A stretch of 64,000 nt of DNA from Pseudonocardia sp. N23 (GTDB lineage Bacteria; Actinomycetota; Actinomycetes; Mycobacteriales; Pseudonocardiaceae). The position numbers and the translations under genes were made by a program. Positions 27,638-36,512 of the stretch are shown in pieces. The notes under the pieces are model-generated. The model ran no database searches and was not told the origin of the DNA. It saw only the letters and a list, made by a program, of their open reading frames with translations. Location of the stretch: NCBI RefSeq assembly GCF_002583555.1, contig NZ_BEGX01000052.1, positions 62,001 through 126,000 on the forward strand, given 5' to 3'. The stretch's first letter is position 1, and every line of letters begins with the position of its first letter.

Positions 27638-28690
27638 TCAGGCCGGTTCCGCGGCCTGGGCCCGTCGTTTGCGCTCGCCGCGACTGCGGACGAGCTTCGA
27701 GAGGATCACGGCGATCACCAGCGCGCCGCCGTAGAAAAGCTGCTGGACGTACTGCTCGGCCCCGAGCAGCTGCAGCCCGGTGATACCCGTGACCAGGAAG
27801 TAGACGGCGATCAACGTGCCCCAGGGGTTGAACCGGCCGATCCGCAGCACGGTCGAGCCGAGGAAGCACGCCGCGAACGCGGGCAGCAGGAACGACGCCC
27901 CCGACACCGGGTCCGCGCTGGCGGTGGTCCCGGCGTAGACGACGCCGGCGAGACCCGCGAAGCCCGCGGAGATGATCAGCGCCCGCCAGCGCAGGGCCGG
28001 GACGTTGACCCCGTTGAGGCGGGCGACGTCGTGGCTCTGCCCGATGAACAGCAGCCGCTGACCGAACGCCGTCTTGTCGAAGACGTACCAGGCCACCGCG
28101 ACCAGCACGATCGCGTAGTAGAAGCCCACCGGGATGCCGAGGAAGGGCCGGGTGAGCACCGCCGACGACAGCGCGCGGTCGATGCCGCTGATCGTCGAGG
28201 TGTTGGACAGCAGGTAGATCAGGCCCTGCACGACCGTGCCCATGCCGAGGGTCACGATGAACGGGTTGATGTCGAAGACGGTGACGACCCACCCGTTGAT
28301 CACCCCGACCAGCAGGCTGGCGAGGATCGCGACGACGACCGTGGCCCAGATGTTCCAGCCGTGCTGGACGTTGAGGATCGCGACGACCACCGTCGACAGG
28401 TTCAGCGTCGACGCGACCGACAGGTCGTAGTCGCCCGCGCGCAGCGGGTAGAGCAGGCCGATCGCGAGGATCAGCAGCACCACCTGCGACGACAGCATGT
28501 TCGAGACGTTCGCCGCGGTGGGGAACGTCTGCGGCACGATCAGGCTGAACGCGATGATCAGCACCGCCCACACGCCGAGGAGCGCGAACCGCTCCGGCTC
28601 GGCGGGTGCCTTGCGCTTCTTGTTCTCCGCTGCGGGCGTGGGAGTCACGGGCTCGACCTTCGTCACGGGTTCGGACTGGGTGGCTTTCAC
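27638..28690 (-). CDS. sugar-type ABC transporter permease (RbsC-like)
   Basis: 350 residues from GTG 28690, overlapping the ATPase stop. A polar, lysine-rich N-terminal tail of about 35 residues precedes roughly nine membrane segments; GDYDLSVAS, GWVVTVFDINPFIVTLGM and GGALVIAVIL match the BPD_transp_2 family of ribose/branched-chain permeases. With the ATPase and binding protein it forms a complete CUT2-type importer, although the island's enzymes suggest a non-sugar ligand. Confidence 0.9.
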   Translation of the reverse strand: MKATQSEPVTKVEPVTPTPAAENKKRKAPAEPERFALLGVWAVLIIAFSLIVPQTFPTAANVSNMLSSQVVLLILAIGLLYPLRAGDYDLSVASTLNLSTVVVAILNVQHGWNIWATVVVAILASLLVGVINGWVVTVFDINPFIVTLGMGTVVQGLIYLLSNTSTISGIDRALSSAVLTRPFLGIPVGFYYAIVLVAVAWYVFDKTAFGQRLLFIGQSHDVARLNGVNVPALRWRALIISAGFAGLAGVVYAGTTASADPVSGASFLLPAFAACFLGSTVLRIGRFNPWGTLIAVYFLVTGITGLQLLGAEQYVQQLFYGGALVIAVILSKLVRSRGERKRRAQAAEPA

Positions 28691-30222
28691 GACGCTTCCT
28701 CCGCGTAGACGGCGGACGCCAGGACGTCCTTGGTGATGTCCGCGCCGGTGACCTCGGCGCTGACCCGGCCGCCGTCGAGGACGAGGACCCGGTCGGCCAT
28801 CTCGACGAGCTGCTCGTAGTCCGACGTCGCGCACAGCACGGCCATGCCCTGGGCGACGGCGGAGCGGATGAGCGCGAAGATCTCGCGGCGGGCGCCGATG
28901 TCGACGCCCTGGGTGGGCTCGGCCAGCAGCATGACCTTCGGGTTCGTGTCCATCCACTTGCCCAGCAACGCCTTCTGCTGGTTTCCGCCCGACAGGTGCC
29001 CGAACAGGGCGCGCGGGTCGGCCGGGACCACGTTGAGCCGCTCGCAGGTCTCCTGGGCGCGGCGGTCCAGGCTCTTCCAGTCGACGACGAGCCCGCCCGC
29101 CCGTTCGTCCAGGAACGGCAGCGACACGTTCTCCAGGACCGACAGGCCCAGCGCACCGCCCTGGCCCTTGCGATCGGCCGGGATCAGCACGACCCCGTTG
29201 TCCATCGACCGGGCCGGCGTCGGCTTCGCGACGACCGTGCCGTCGTGCTCGATCGTTCCGCCGGTGGCCGCGCGGGCCCCGAAGAGCAGGTCGGGCAGCT
29301 CCTCGAACCCGGACCCGGCCAGGCCGGTCACGCCGACGACCTCGCCGCCGTGCAGGTCCAGGTCCAGGTCACGGACCCGGGCGCCCGACAGCCCGCGGGC
29401 GCTGAGCAGCGCGGGCCGGTCGGACCGGACCCTCGCCGTGCCCTTGGCGACGTGCTCGTCGCGGGCACCGAGGATCAGCTGCACGAGGTCGTCACGGGTG
29501 GAGTCCGCGGTGGTGCGGGTGCCGGCCGTGCGGCCGTTGCGGAACACCGTGATCCGGTCGGTGACCTCGAGGATCTCGTCGAGGTCGTGCGAGACGAGCA
29601 GCACGGCGTCGCCGCGCTGCCGCAGCCGCCGCAGCAGCGCGAACAGCAGGCCCACCTCGTGCCGCGGCAGGAACACCGTCGGCTCGTCGAGGATGAGGAT
29701 CTGCCCGCCGGCGTTTCCCGAGGTGAGCTCCTGGGAGCCGACGGCGCGCACCACCGCCACCATCGCCCGCTGCACGGGCGAGAGGGTGTCGATCGTGGCG
29801 CCCGGGTCGACGTCGATCTCGAAGCGGTCGAGCAGCCCGGTCACCCGGGCCCGCTCGTCCTTCCAGCGCACCCGGCGTCGGCCGGGGGCGTCGCCGTGCG
29901 AGTCCAGCGCCATGTGCTCGAGCACGGTGGACGTCCCGGCGAGGCCGAGGTCCTGGTGGACGAACCCGAGGCCGTGGTCACGCAGACCACGGGCCCCGAA
30001 CGGGCCGGCGACCGTGGTCCCGCCGACGGTGACCGTGCCACCGTCGGCGTCGTGGAACCCGGCCAGGATCTTGATCAGGGTGGACTTCCCGGAGCCGTTG
30101 GCCCCGAGCAGCCCGTGGACCTCGCCGGGCAGGACGTCGAGGTCGACCCCGCGCAGCGCAGGGACGCCGTTGAACGCCTTGGCGAGCCCGGTCACGGCCA
30201 GCAGCGGCGCGGGGGCGGTCAT
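28687..30222 (-). CDS. CUT2-type ABC transporter ATP-binding protein (RbsA-like, two NBDs)
   Basis: 511 residues. First NBD has Walker A GANGSGKST, signature LSPVQRAMV, Walker B ILILDEPT. The second NBD has the degenerate Walker A typical of RbsA (GLAGSGFEE), signature LSGGNQQKALLGKW and VMLLAEPTQGVDIGA. Its start overlaps the binding-protein stop by one base (TGATG). It energises uptake through the downstream permease. Confidence 0.93.
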   Translation of the reverse strand: MTAPAPLLAVTGLAKAFNGVPALRGVDLDVLPGEVHGLLGANGSGKSTLIKILAGFHDADGGTVTVGGTTVAGPFGARGLRDHGLGFVHQDLGLAGTSTVLEHMALDSHGDAPGRRRVRWKDERARVTGLLDRFEIDVDPGATIDTLSPVQRAMVAVVRAVGSQELTSGNAGGQILILDEPTVFLPRHEVGLLFALLRRLRQRGDAVLLVSHDLDEILEVTDRITVFRNGRTAGTRTTADSTRDDLVQLILGARDEHVAKGTARVRSDRPALLSARGLSGARVRDLDLDLHGGEVVGVTGLAGSGFEELPDLLFGARAATGGTIEHDGTVVAKPTPARSMDNGVVLIPADRKGQGGALGLSVLENVSLPFLDERAGGLVVDWKSLDRRAQETCERLNVVPADPRALFGHLSGGNQQKALLGKWMDTNPKVMLLAEPTQGVDIGARREIFALIRSAVAQGMAVLCATSDYEQLVEMADRVLVLDGGRVSAEVTGADITKDVLASAVYAEEAS

Positions 30223-31373
30223 CAGCCCAGGCCCCAGAGCTTCATGAAGGCACCGGCGTAAGTGTCACCGAAGCCCTTGCCGCTCTGCGGCGGGTTGCCG
30301 GTGTCGGCGACGTTGGACTTGTCGATGACGCGCACCGGGCCGGACTCGGCCGCGACGGGCGGCGCGCCCAGCATGGCGCGGAACGCGACGTCGATGTTGA
30401 CGTAGGCGACCCAGTCCGGGTTCTCCGCGACGTCCATCGCGACCGAGCCGTCCTGGACCATCTTCAGGATCGACGGTGTGCCGTTGAACGTGTAGATCGG
30501 CACTTCACGACCGCCGGCGGCCTGCTGGATGCCGGGCGCGGCGTAGAGCGCCATCGAGTCGTAGATCGGCAGCACCGCGTTGATGTTCGGGTTCTTCAGC
30601 AGCGCCGACTGGACCTGGCTCTGGATCTGCTGCGACCACTGCGGGACGGCCACGTTGATGACCGTGGCGTCCGAGCCCGCCGGGCCCTCGTCGGCCAGTG
30701 CCTTGTTGATGGTGTCGACCATTCCCTTCGAGGGGCCGGTCTCCGAGGCCTGGATGACCAGGGCGTGGATCGGGGTGCCCTTGCCCGCGCCGATCGCGGC
30801 GAGCGTCATCAGGTGCGCGGCCTCGTTGAACGGGGCGAACGCCTCGTACGTCAGCCCGGTGACGGGCGGGGTGTCCTTGTCCGACAGGTGCAGCGGGATG
30901 ACCGGGATGCCGGCCTTCGTCGCGTCGTCGATCTGCGGACCGAGGGTGGAGGGGAGCGGACCGTTGAGGAGGATCGCGCCGGCCTTCGCGTTGATGGCCT
31001 GGGCGATGCCCTGCTGGTAGGAGGTCTGCGTGCCGTCGGACGGGAACGTCACGAAGCCGACGCCCGCCTTCTCGGCGACGATCTTCATCGCGGCCTCGCC
31101 GGCCTGGTAGAACTCGGCCTTGCTGTCGATCGGGATGCTGTAGATCGTCTTGCCCTTGAGCGAGCTGACGTCGATCGCGGGTCCGAGGTCCTCGGTGCCC
31201 GGCACCGCCTTCGCGGCGTCGACCTTCTGCTGGGCCGCCTGGGCCTTCTGGGCGTCGGCGGCCGACGCGTTCGACGTGCCGCTGTCGGTTCCGCTGCTGC
31301 CACCGCCGCAGCCGGCCAGGAGGCCGAGCGAGGCCGCGACGACCACCGCGACGACGATCTTCGAGATGCGCAT
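30222..31373 (-). CDS. periplasmic-binding-protein-type lipoprotein (sugar-binding family)
   Basis: 383 residues. Lipoprotein signal: hydrophobic VVAVVVAASLGLLAGC with the lipobox cysteine at about residue 22, followed by a Gly/Ser linker. The mature part resembles periplasmic_binding_protein 1/4 domains (IDDATKAGIPVIPLHLSD; QQGIAQAINAKAGAILLNG). It captures the substrate outside the membrane for the RbsA/RbsC-like pair. The ligand is unknown. Confidence 0.9.
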   Translation of the reverse strand: MRISKIVVAVVVAASLGLLAGCGGGSSGTDSGTSNASAADAQKAQAAQQKVDAAKAVPGTEDLGPAIDVSSLKGKTIYSIPIDSKAEFYQAGEAAMKIVAEKAGVGFVTFPSDGTQTSYQQGIAQAINAKAGAILLNGPLPSTLGPQIDDATKAGIPVIPLHLSDKDTPPVTGLTYEAFAPFNEAAHLMTLAAIGAGKGTPIHALVIQASETGPSKGMVDTINKALADEGPAGSDATVINVAVPQWSQQIQSQVQSALLKNPNINAVLPIYDSMALYAAPGIQQAAGGREVPIYTFNGTPSILKMVQDGSVAMDVAENPDWVAYVNIDVAFRAMLGAPPVAAESGPVRVIDKSNVADTGNPPQSGKGFGDTYAGAFMKLWGLG

Positions 31374-31426
31374 GGATGACTCTCCGTTGGGGATGCCGGC
31401 GGGTGCCGGGGTGGGCGGGATGCGCG

Positions 31427-32290
31427 TCAGCGCGACGCGAGATCGGGCCGGGCGACGAGGTCGTCGTAGATCCGGGCGACCGACCGTCGCTGGAACATCT
31501 CGATGAGGTCGTCGGGGTAGCCGACGTAGTCATCCGTGTCGACGTGGATGTTGTCCTCGAACCGGATCTCCGAGGCTGCCTGCTCGCTGTCCTCGCCACG
31601 GCCGATCGCCGCGGCGACCTGGCCGACCACCTCGCGCCCCCACTCGCGATAGCGGTCCAGGACCGCACGGTCGGCCACCTCGCCGTGCCCGGGGACGAGC
31701 ACGTCGAAGTCGTAGGACGAGACCTTCTCGATCGCGTCGAACCAGTCCCACAACCGCGAGTCCTGGAACGACGGGAGCCCCGCCTCGCAGACGATGTCGC
31801 CGGTGAAGACGACCCCGTCCTCGGGGAGGTGGGCGATCAGGCTGTTGGCCGTGTGCCCCGGCTGGAAGGTCAGTTCGAGGTGCGCGTCGCCCAGGTGCAG
31901 GTCGAGCCGGTCGGAGAAGACGACCTCGGGGACGCGCACCCGGTACCCGGCCAGCAGCGGGACCGCCTCGGGATCGATGCGGTCGAACAGGCGGGCCAGG
32001 TACTCGTGGTCGGGCGCCTCGTCGAGCAGCCGCTGCCGGGTCCCCTTGTGCGAGACGACCTCGCCGCCCATCCAGAAGTTGCCGATCGTGTGGTCGGGGT
32101 GGTGGTCGGTGTTGACCACGAACCGGGTCCGTCCGAAGCCGTCGACCACCGTGCGCCACGCGATGGCGTCGGTCGGTCTGTGCGGGGTGTCCACCAGCGC
32201 GACACCGTCGGTGCCCGCGATGATCGAGTTGTTGCTGCCGAGATGCGCGGTCTCGACGTGCACGTGCGCGCTGACCTGCTGCAGCGTCAC
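31427..32290 (-). CDS. MBL-fold metallo-hydrolase
   Basis: 287 residues from GTG 32290 (GTGA overlap with the cupin gene). The metal motif is NTDHHPDHTIGN, a variant of HxHxDH with the first histidine replaced by aspartate (D-H-H-x-D-H); further ligands are GHTANS, TGDIVCEAG and VPGHG. It may hydrolyse a lactone, ester or thioester. As second gene of the ten-gene operon it probably acts early in the pathway or on a side product. Confidence 0.85.
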   Translation of the reverse strand: MTLQQVSAHVHVETAHLGSNNSIIAGTDGVALVDTPHRPTDAIAWRTVVDGFGRTRFVVNTDHHPDHTIGNFWMGGEVVSHKGTRQRLLDEAPDHEYLARLFDRIDPEAVPLLAGYRVRVPEVVFSDRLDLHLGDAHLELTFQPGHTANSLIAHLPEDGVVFTGDIVCEAGLPSFQDSRLWDWFDAIEKVSSYDFDVLVPGHGEVADRAVLDRYREWGREVVGQVAAAIGRGEDSEQAASEIRFEDNIHVDTDDYVGYPDDLIEMFQRRSVARIYDDLVARPDLASR

Positions 32291-32676
32291 GGGTTCTCCC
32301 CTGGATCGGGCATCGACGAGCCGCCCAGGAAGCCCAGGAGGTTCTCGATCCGGGTCGGCGCGAAGATCTCGACGAACGTCGCCTCGCCCTCGATGCTGTG
32401 CCCCGAGTGGACGACGTTCCGGGGGATCACGCAGACGTCGCCCTCGGCGAGGACCGTCTCCTCGCCGCCGACCGTGAACGCGATACGGCCGCTGGTGACG
32501 ACCATCGTCTGCTCCGCGTCGGGGTGGGTGTGCTCCGGCAGCGTGGTCGGGTGGACCCATCGGATGCGGTTGACGCCCATCTCCTTGCCGGTGACGGCGG
32601 TACGGAAGTTCCCGGGCAGGACCTCCCGTTCCGGCAGGTCCGACCAGCTGGCCCAGTAACCCGGCATCGGCGTCAC
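32287..32676 (-). CDS. cupin-domain protein
   Basis: 129 residues, GTG start. A single conserved barrel: EHTHPDAEQTMVVTSGRIAF (H-x-H-x5-6-E metal motif) and the second motif GDVCVIPRNVVHSGHS. Small cupins of this type serve as isomerases, dioxygenases or ligand-binding accessory proteins; no specific reaction can be assigned. First gene of the operon behind the GntR operator at 32756. Confidence 0.85.
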   Translation of the reverse strand: MTPMPGYWASWSDLPEREVLPGNFRTAVTGKEMGVNRIRWVHPTTLPEHTHPDAEQTMVVTSGRIAFTVGGEETVLAEGDVCVIPRNVVHSGHSIEGEATFVEIFAPTRIENLLGFLGGSSMPDPGENP

Positions 32677-32755
32677 CGTCCCCTTCGACTGTCGTGGGTG
32701 CGGCCGGTCGGCGGCGATCCGGCTTGGCGCGTCACGCTAGAGCCACCCACTGAAA

Positions 32756-32767
32756 ACTGTCAACAGT
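32756..32767. promoter_or_regulatory. GntR operator, cupin/ABC/dehydrogenase operon promoter
   Basis: Core ACTGTCAACAGT in a 19-bp stretch identical to that at 18130. On the operon strand TTGACA is followed after 18 nt by TAGCGT, a good actinobacterial -10. This is the clearest promoter of the three. Confidence 0.82.
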
Positions 32768-32955
32768 CTTCAGTTGTCGGTCGGCAGCATTGCTCCGTCC
32801 ATGCGTGACGATCGCGTGAACCACGGCGTCGGCCCGCCGTTCGTACACCGTCCGCCACATCCGGCGGGTCCGCCCCGGACCCCTGGCCTGCCGTTCACAG
32901 CCCGGGCACAGCGGGGGCAACGGTCCGGCACAGGGCCCGCCGCAAGCGTGTCGTC

Positions 32956-35079
32956 GTGACCACGACCGTGCCCGCACTCCCCGCGGCCGACCCCGCCCCA
33001 CCCGCGCTCCCCCGCAGCCCCCGCCGCTGGGACCGGCCCGCGCTCGCGGCCCTGCTCGTCGCCGCGGCCGTGCTGTACCTGTGGGACCTCGGCGCCTCCG
33101 GCTGGGCCAACGCCTTCTACTCCGCCGCCGCCCAGGCCGGCTCGGTCAGCTGGAAGGCCTGGTTCTTCGGGTCCTCCGACGCCGCAGGCGCCATCACCGT
33201 CGACAAGACGCCCGGCGCGCTGTGGGTCATGGGCCTGTCCGTGCGGATCTTCGGGCTGTCCAGCTGGAGCATCCTGGTGCCGCAGGCCCTCATGGGCGTC
33301 GGCTCGGTGTGGGTGCTGCACAACACCGTCCGCCGCGTCGCCGGTCCCGCCGCCGGCCTGCTCGCCGGGGCCGTGCTCGCGCTGACGCCCGTCGCGGTGC
33401 TGATCTTTCGCTTCGACAACCCCGACGCGCTGCTCGTCCTGCTGCTCGTCGGCGCCGCGTACGCGACGACCCGCGCCGTCGAGGACGGCCGCACCCGCTG
33501 GGTCGTGCTCGCGGGTGCGCTCGTCGGGTTCGGGTTCATGGCGAAGATGCTCCAGACGTTCCTCGTCGTGCCCGCCTTCGCCGGGGTGTGGCTGCTCGCC
33601 GCACCCGCCGGGCTCGGGCGGCGCATCCGCGACCTGGCGGTCGCGGGCGTCGCACTCGTCGTCACGGCGGGCTGGTGGGTGCTCGTCGTCGCGCTGTGGC
33701 CCGCCGCCGACCGCCCCTACATCGGCGGCTCCCAGACCGACAGCGTGCTGGAGCTCGCGCTGGGCTACAACGGGTTCGGCCGGCTGACCGGCGACGAGAC
33801 CGGCAGCGTCGGCGGCGGGCCCGGCGGGGGCTGGGGCGAGACCGGGATCGGGCGGCTCTTCGGCTCCGAGATGGGCTCGGAGGCGTCGTGGCTGATCCCG
33901 GCCGCGCTGATCCTGCTCGTGGTGCTGCTGCGGCTGACCCGGCGCGGGCCCCGCACCGGCCCGCTGCGGGCCGCGGCCTTGCTGTGGGGTGGCTGGCTCG
34001 TCGTCACGGCGGCGGTGTTCAGCTTCGCGGCCGGGATCATCCACCCCTACTACACGGTGGCGCTCGCCCCGGCGATCGGCGCGCTCGTCGGCATCGGCGT
34101 GGTGCAGCTGTGGCGGCGACGATTCGACGCCCGCGCCCGCGCCACCCTGGCGGCGACGCTCGCGGTGACCGCGTCCTGGGCCGGGATCCTGTTGGCGCGC
34201 ACCAGCTGGCAGCCCTGGCTGACGTGGGCGGTGCCGATCGTCGGCATCCTCGCCGCCGCCGCGTTGCTCGGCGTGCACCGGCTGCCGCGGCTCGTCGTCC
34301 CGATGGTGGTGGTCGCGGCACTGCTCGGGGGCGTCGGCGGGCCGGCGGCGTACGCGGTCGCAACCGCGGCGACCCCGCACACGGGAGCGATCCCGTCGTC
34401 GGGGCCGGCTGGGGCGGGTGGCGGGTTCGGCGGCCCGGGCGGCGGTCGAGGACCCGGAGGGTTCGGCGGGCAGTTCGCGCCGCCGGGCGGGACTGTCGGC
34501 GCTCCGGGGACGAACACCGCTCCGGGCGCCGGCGGCCCTGCGGGAACGAACGGCCCTGCGGGAACGAACGGCGCTGCGGGGGCCGACGGCCAGGGCACCC
34601 GGCGCGACCGAGCGGGGACCGGGACGGGTGCGGGCGGGTTCGGCGGTGGGCGGGGCGGCGCGGGCGGGCTGCTCGGCGCCCCGACCCCCGGCGCCGCGCT
34701 CACCGCCCTGCTCAGCCGCGACGCCGGTTCCTACACCTGGGCGGCGGCGGCCGTCGGCTCCAACAGCGCCGCCGGCTACCAGCTCGCGACGCAGCTGCCG
34801 GTGATGGCCGTCGGCGGCTTCAACGGGACCGACCCCGCCCCGACCCCCGAGCAGTTCCAGGAGCTGGTGGCGCAGCGGCGGATCCACTGGTTCGCCGCGG
34901 GCAGCGGCTTCGGCGGCGGGTTCGGCGGCGGCACGGGCGGCACGGGCGGCACGGGCGGCACGGACACCGGCGGCAGCGACGCGTCGGAACGCATCACGGC
35001 GTGGGTGGAGGCGACGTTCACCCCGACCACCGTCGACGGCGTGACGGTCTACGACCTCACGGCCCCGGTGGCGGCGTGA
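32956..35079 (+). CDS. GT39-like membrane glycosyltransferase (copy 1)
   Basis: 707 residues, GTG start. About ten membrane segments; the PMT/ArnT-like N-terminus (YLWDLGASGWANAFYSAAAQ, then GAITVDKTPGALWVMGL) provides the acidic catalytic loop. A low-complexity Gly/Ala/Thr region occupies about residues 475-580, and a C-terminal extracytoplasmic domain follows; both have tandem DNA repeats (18-bp unit near 34540-34575, 9-bp unit near 34934-34963). It probably transfers a sugar from a polyprenyl-phosphate donor to an envelope acceptor. Its paralogue at 36509 is separated by a GT2-GtrA gene. Confidence 0.87.
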   Translation: MTTTVPALPAADPAPPALPRSPRRWDRPALAALLVAAAVLYLWDLGASGWANAFYSAAAQAGSVSWKAWFFGSSDAAGAITVDKTPGALWVMGLSVRIFGLSSWSILVPQALMGVGSVWVLHNTVRRVAGPAAGLLAGAVLALTPVAVLIFRFDNPDALLVLLLVGAAYATTRAVEDGRTRWVVLAGALVGFGFMAKMLQTFLVVPAFAGVWLLAAPAGLGRRIRDLAVAGVALVVTAGWWVLVVALWPAADRPYIGGSQTDSVLELALGYNGFGRLTGDETGSVGGGPGGGWGETGIGRLFGSEMGSEASWLIPAALILLVVLLRLTRRGPRTGPLRAAALLWGGWLVVTAAVFSFAAGIIHPYYTVALAPAIGALVGIGVVQLWRRRFDARARATLAATLAVTASWAGILLARTSWQPWLTWAVPIVGILAAAALLGVHRLPRLVVPMVVVAALLGGVGGPAAYAVATAATPHTGAIPSSGPAGAGGGFGGPGGGRGPGGFGGQFAPPGGTVGAPGTNTAPGAGGPAGTNGPAGTNGAAGADGQGTRRDRAGTGTGAGGFGGGRGGAGGLLGAPTPGAALTALLSRDAGSYTWAAAAVGSNSAAGYQLATQLPVMAVGGFNGTDPAPTPEQFQELVAQRRIHWFAAGSGFGGGFGGGTGGTGGTGGTDTGGSDASERITAWVEATFTPTTVDGVTVYDLTAPVAA

Positions 35080-35102
35080 CCAGCTCCGGACCTGCCGAGC
35101 CC

Positions 35103-35142
35103 GTGAGTGGCAACAGTCGCCGTGGCGACTGTTGCCACTCAC
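35103..35142. repeat. 40-bp palindromic repeat, copy 3 (compensated variant)
   Basis: Arms GTGAGTGGCAACAGTCGCC and the exact complement around GT. The inner positions differ from the other copies (CAACAGT instead of CGATGGT) but both arms changed together, so pairing is kept. It lies between the first GT39 and the GT2-GtrA genes. Confidence 0.88.
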
Positions 35143-35249
35143 GAGGGTCCTCGGCATCCCACACCGGTCACCCGACCCGGCATGCGGTCACAGCCGCCGC
35201 ACAGGACGACCACAAGGCGGCGACAGCAGCGAGCGACATCGTCTCCACC

Positions 35250-36512
35250 ATGAGCCTCGACACCGCCGAGCCGGACGTGCTCGCGCCGCGTCCTCCTGGT
35301 CCGACCGGCCACCCCGTGCTCGACGTCGTCGTGCCGGTGTACAACGAGGAACGCGACCTCGAACCGTCGATCCGCCGGCTCCACGCCCACCTGCGTGGAA
35401 CGTTCCCCTACACGTTCCGGATCACGATCGCCGACAACGCCAGCACCGACGCCACGCCGCTGATCGCCGCCGCGCTCGCCGACGAGATCACCGAGGTCGA
35501 CGCGGTCCGGCTGGAACAGAAAGGTCGCGGCCGGGCACTGCGGACCGTATGGGGCGCATCGGATGCGCAGGTCCTCGCCTACTGCGACGTCGATCTCTCC
35601 ACCGATCTCGCCGCACTCGCACCGCTGGTCGCCCCGCTGTTGTCCGGGCACTCCGACCTCGCCATCGGCACCCGGCTCGGTCGCGGGTCGCGGGTGGTCC
35701 GCGGGGCGAAGCGCGAGATCATCTCCCGCTGCTACAACCTGCTGCTGCGCGGCACCCTCGCCGCCGGGTTCACCGACGCCCAGTGCGGCTTCAAGGCGAT
35801 CCGCGCCGACGTCGCCGCCCGGCTGCTGCCGCTGGTCGAGGACGCCGGCTGGTTCTTCGACACCGAGCTGCTGGTGCTGGCCGAGCGGGCCGGGCTGCGC
35901 ATCCACGAGGTCCCGGTCGACTGGGTCGACGACCCCGACTCGCGCGTCGACATCGTCGCCACGGCGAAGGCCGACCTGCACGGCATCTGGCGGGTCGGGC
36001 GGGCCCTGGCCGCCGGCCGGCTCCCGGTCGGCGAGCTGCGCGCGAGCCTGGGCCGCGCGCCGTTGGACGTGCCCGGCGTGCCCACGGGGATGACGGGCCA
36101 GCTGGCCCGGTTCGCGGCGATCGGCGTCGCGAGCACCGTCGCGAACCTGGTGCTGTACCTGCTGCTGCGCGGGGCGATGGGCCCGATCGGGGCGAACATC
36201 GTCGCGCTGCTGCTCACGACGGTCGCCAACACCGCGGCCAACCGCAGGCTGACCTTCGGGGTCCGCGGCCGCGACGGCGCCACCCGCCACCAGTTCCAGG
36301 GCCTCGTCGTGTTCGGCATCGGCCTCGGCCTGACGACCGGGGCGCTGGCCCTGCTCGGCGCCCTCGACCCCACCGCCGGGCAGGCGACGGAGCTCGTCGT
36401 CATCGTCGTGGCCAACGCCGTGGCGACCGCGCTGCGGTTCGTCCTGTTCCGCTCCTGGATCTTCCGCGCCCGCCGCCCGGCGGCCCACCCCGCACCGGAG
36501 ACCTCCGCATGA
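35250..36512 (+). CDS. GT2 glycosyltransferase fused to GtrA membrane domain
   Basis: 420 residues from ATG 35250; the frame is open far upstream but that stretch is a shadow of the GT39 gene. N-terminal GT-A domain: VVVPVYNEERDLEPSI, DNASTDAT, YCDVDLSTDL (DxD-like) and DAQCGFKA resemble polyprenyl-phosphate glycosyltransferases (DPM1/GtrB class). From about residue 285 a four-helix GtrA domain follows (FAAIGVASTVANLVLY ... NTAANRRLTF). It probably makes and flips the lipid-linked sugar used by the flanking GT39 enzymes. ATGA overlap with the next gene. Confidence 0.9.
   Translation: MSLDTAEPDVLAPRPPGPTGHPVLDVVVPVYNEERDLEPSIRRLHAHLRGTFPYTFRITIADNASTDATPLIAAALADEITEVDAVRLEQKGRGRALRTVWGASDAQVLAYCDVDLSTDLAALAPLVAPLLSGHSDLAIGTRLGRGSRVVRGAKREIISRCYNLLLRGTLAAGFTDAQCGFKAIRADVAARLLPLVEDAGWFFDTELLVLAERAGLRIHEVPVDWVDDPDSRVDIVATAKADLHGIWRVGRALAAGRLPVGELRASLGRAPLDVPGVPTGMTGQLARFAAIGVASTVANLVLYLLLRGAMGPIGANIVALLLTTVANTAANRRLTFGVRGRDGATRHQFQGLVVFGIGLGLTTGALALLGALDPTAGQATELVVIVVANAVATALRFVLFRSWIFRARRPAAHPAPETSA

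Noticed and set aside
26505..29156. 883-codon minus frame suggesting an ADH fusion
   Set aside because: The upstream part is a shadow of the ABC genes in another frame; the ADH begins at ATG 27617 with the family N-terminus.
11213..32676. Horizontal island or prophage
   Set aside because: No integrase, att repeats or composition change is visible around the catabolic cluster; its codon style matches neighbouring genes.
33081..36512. Very long open frame of 1143 codons on the plus strand
   Set aside because: The first two thirds is Arg/Pro-rich out-of-frame shadow of the GT39 gene; only the part from 35250 is a protein (GT2-GtrA).
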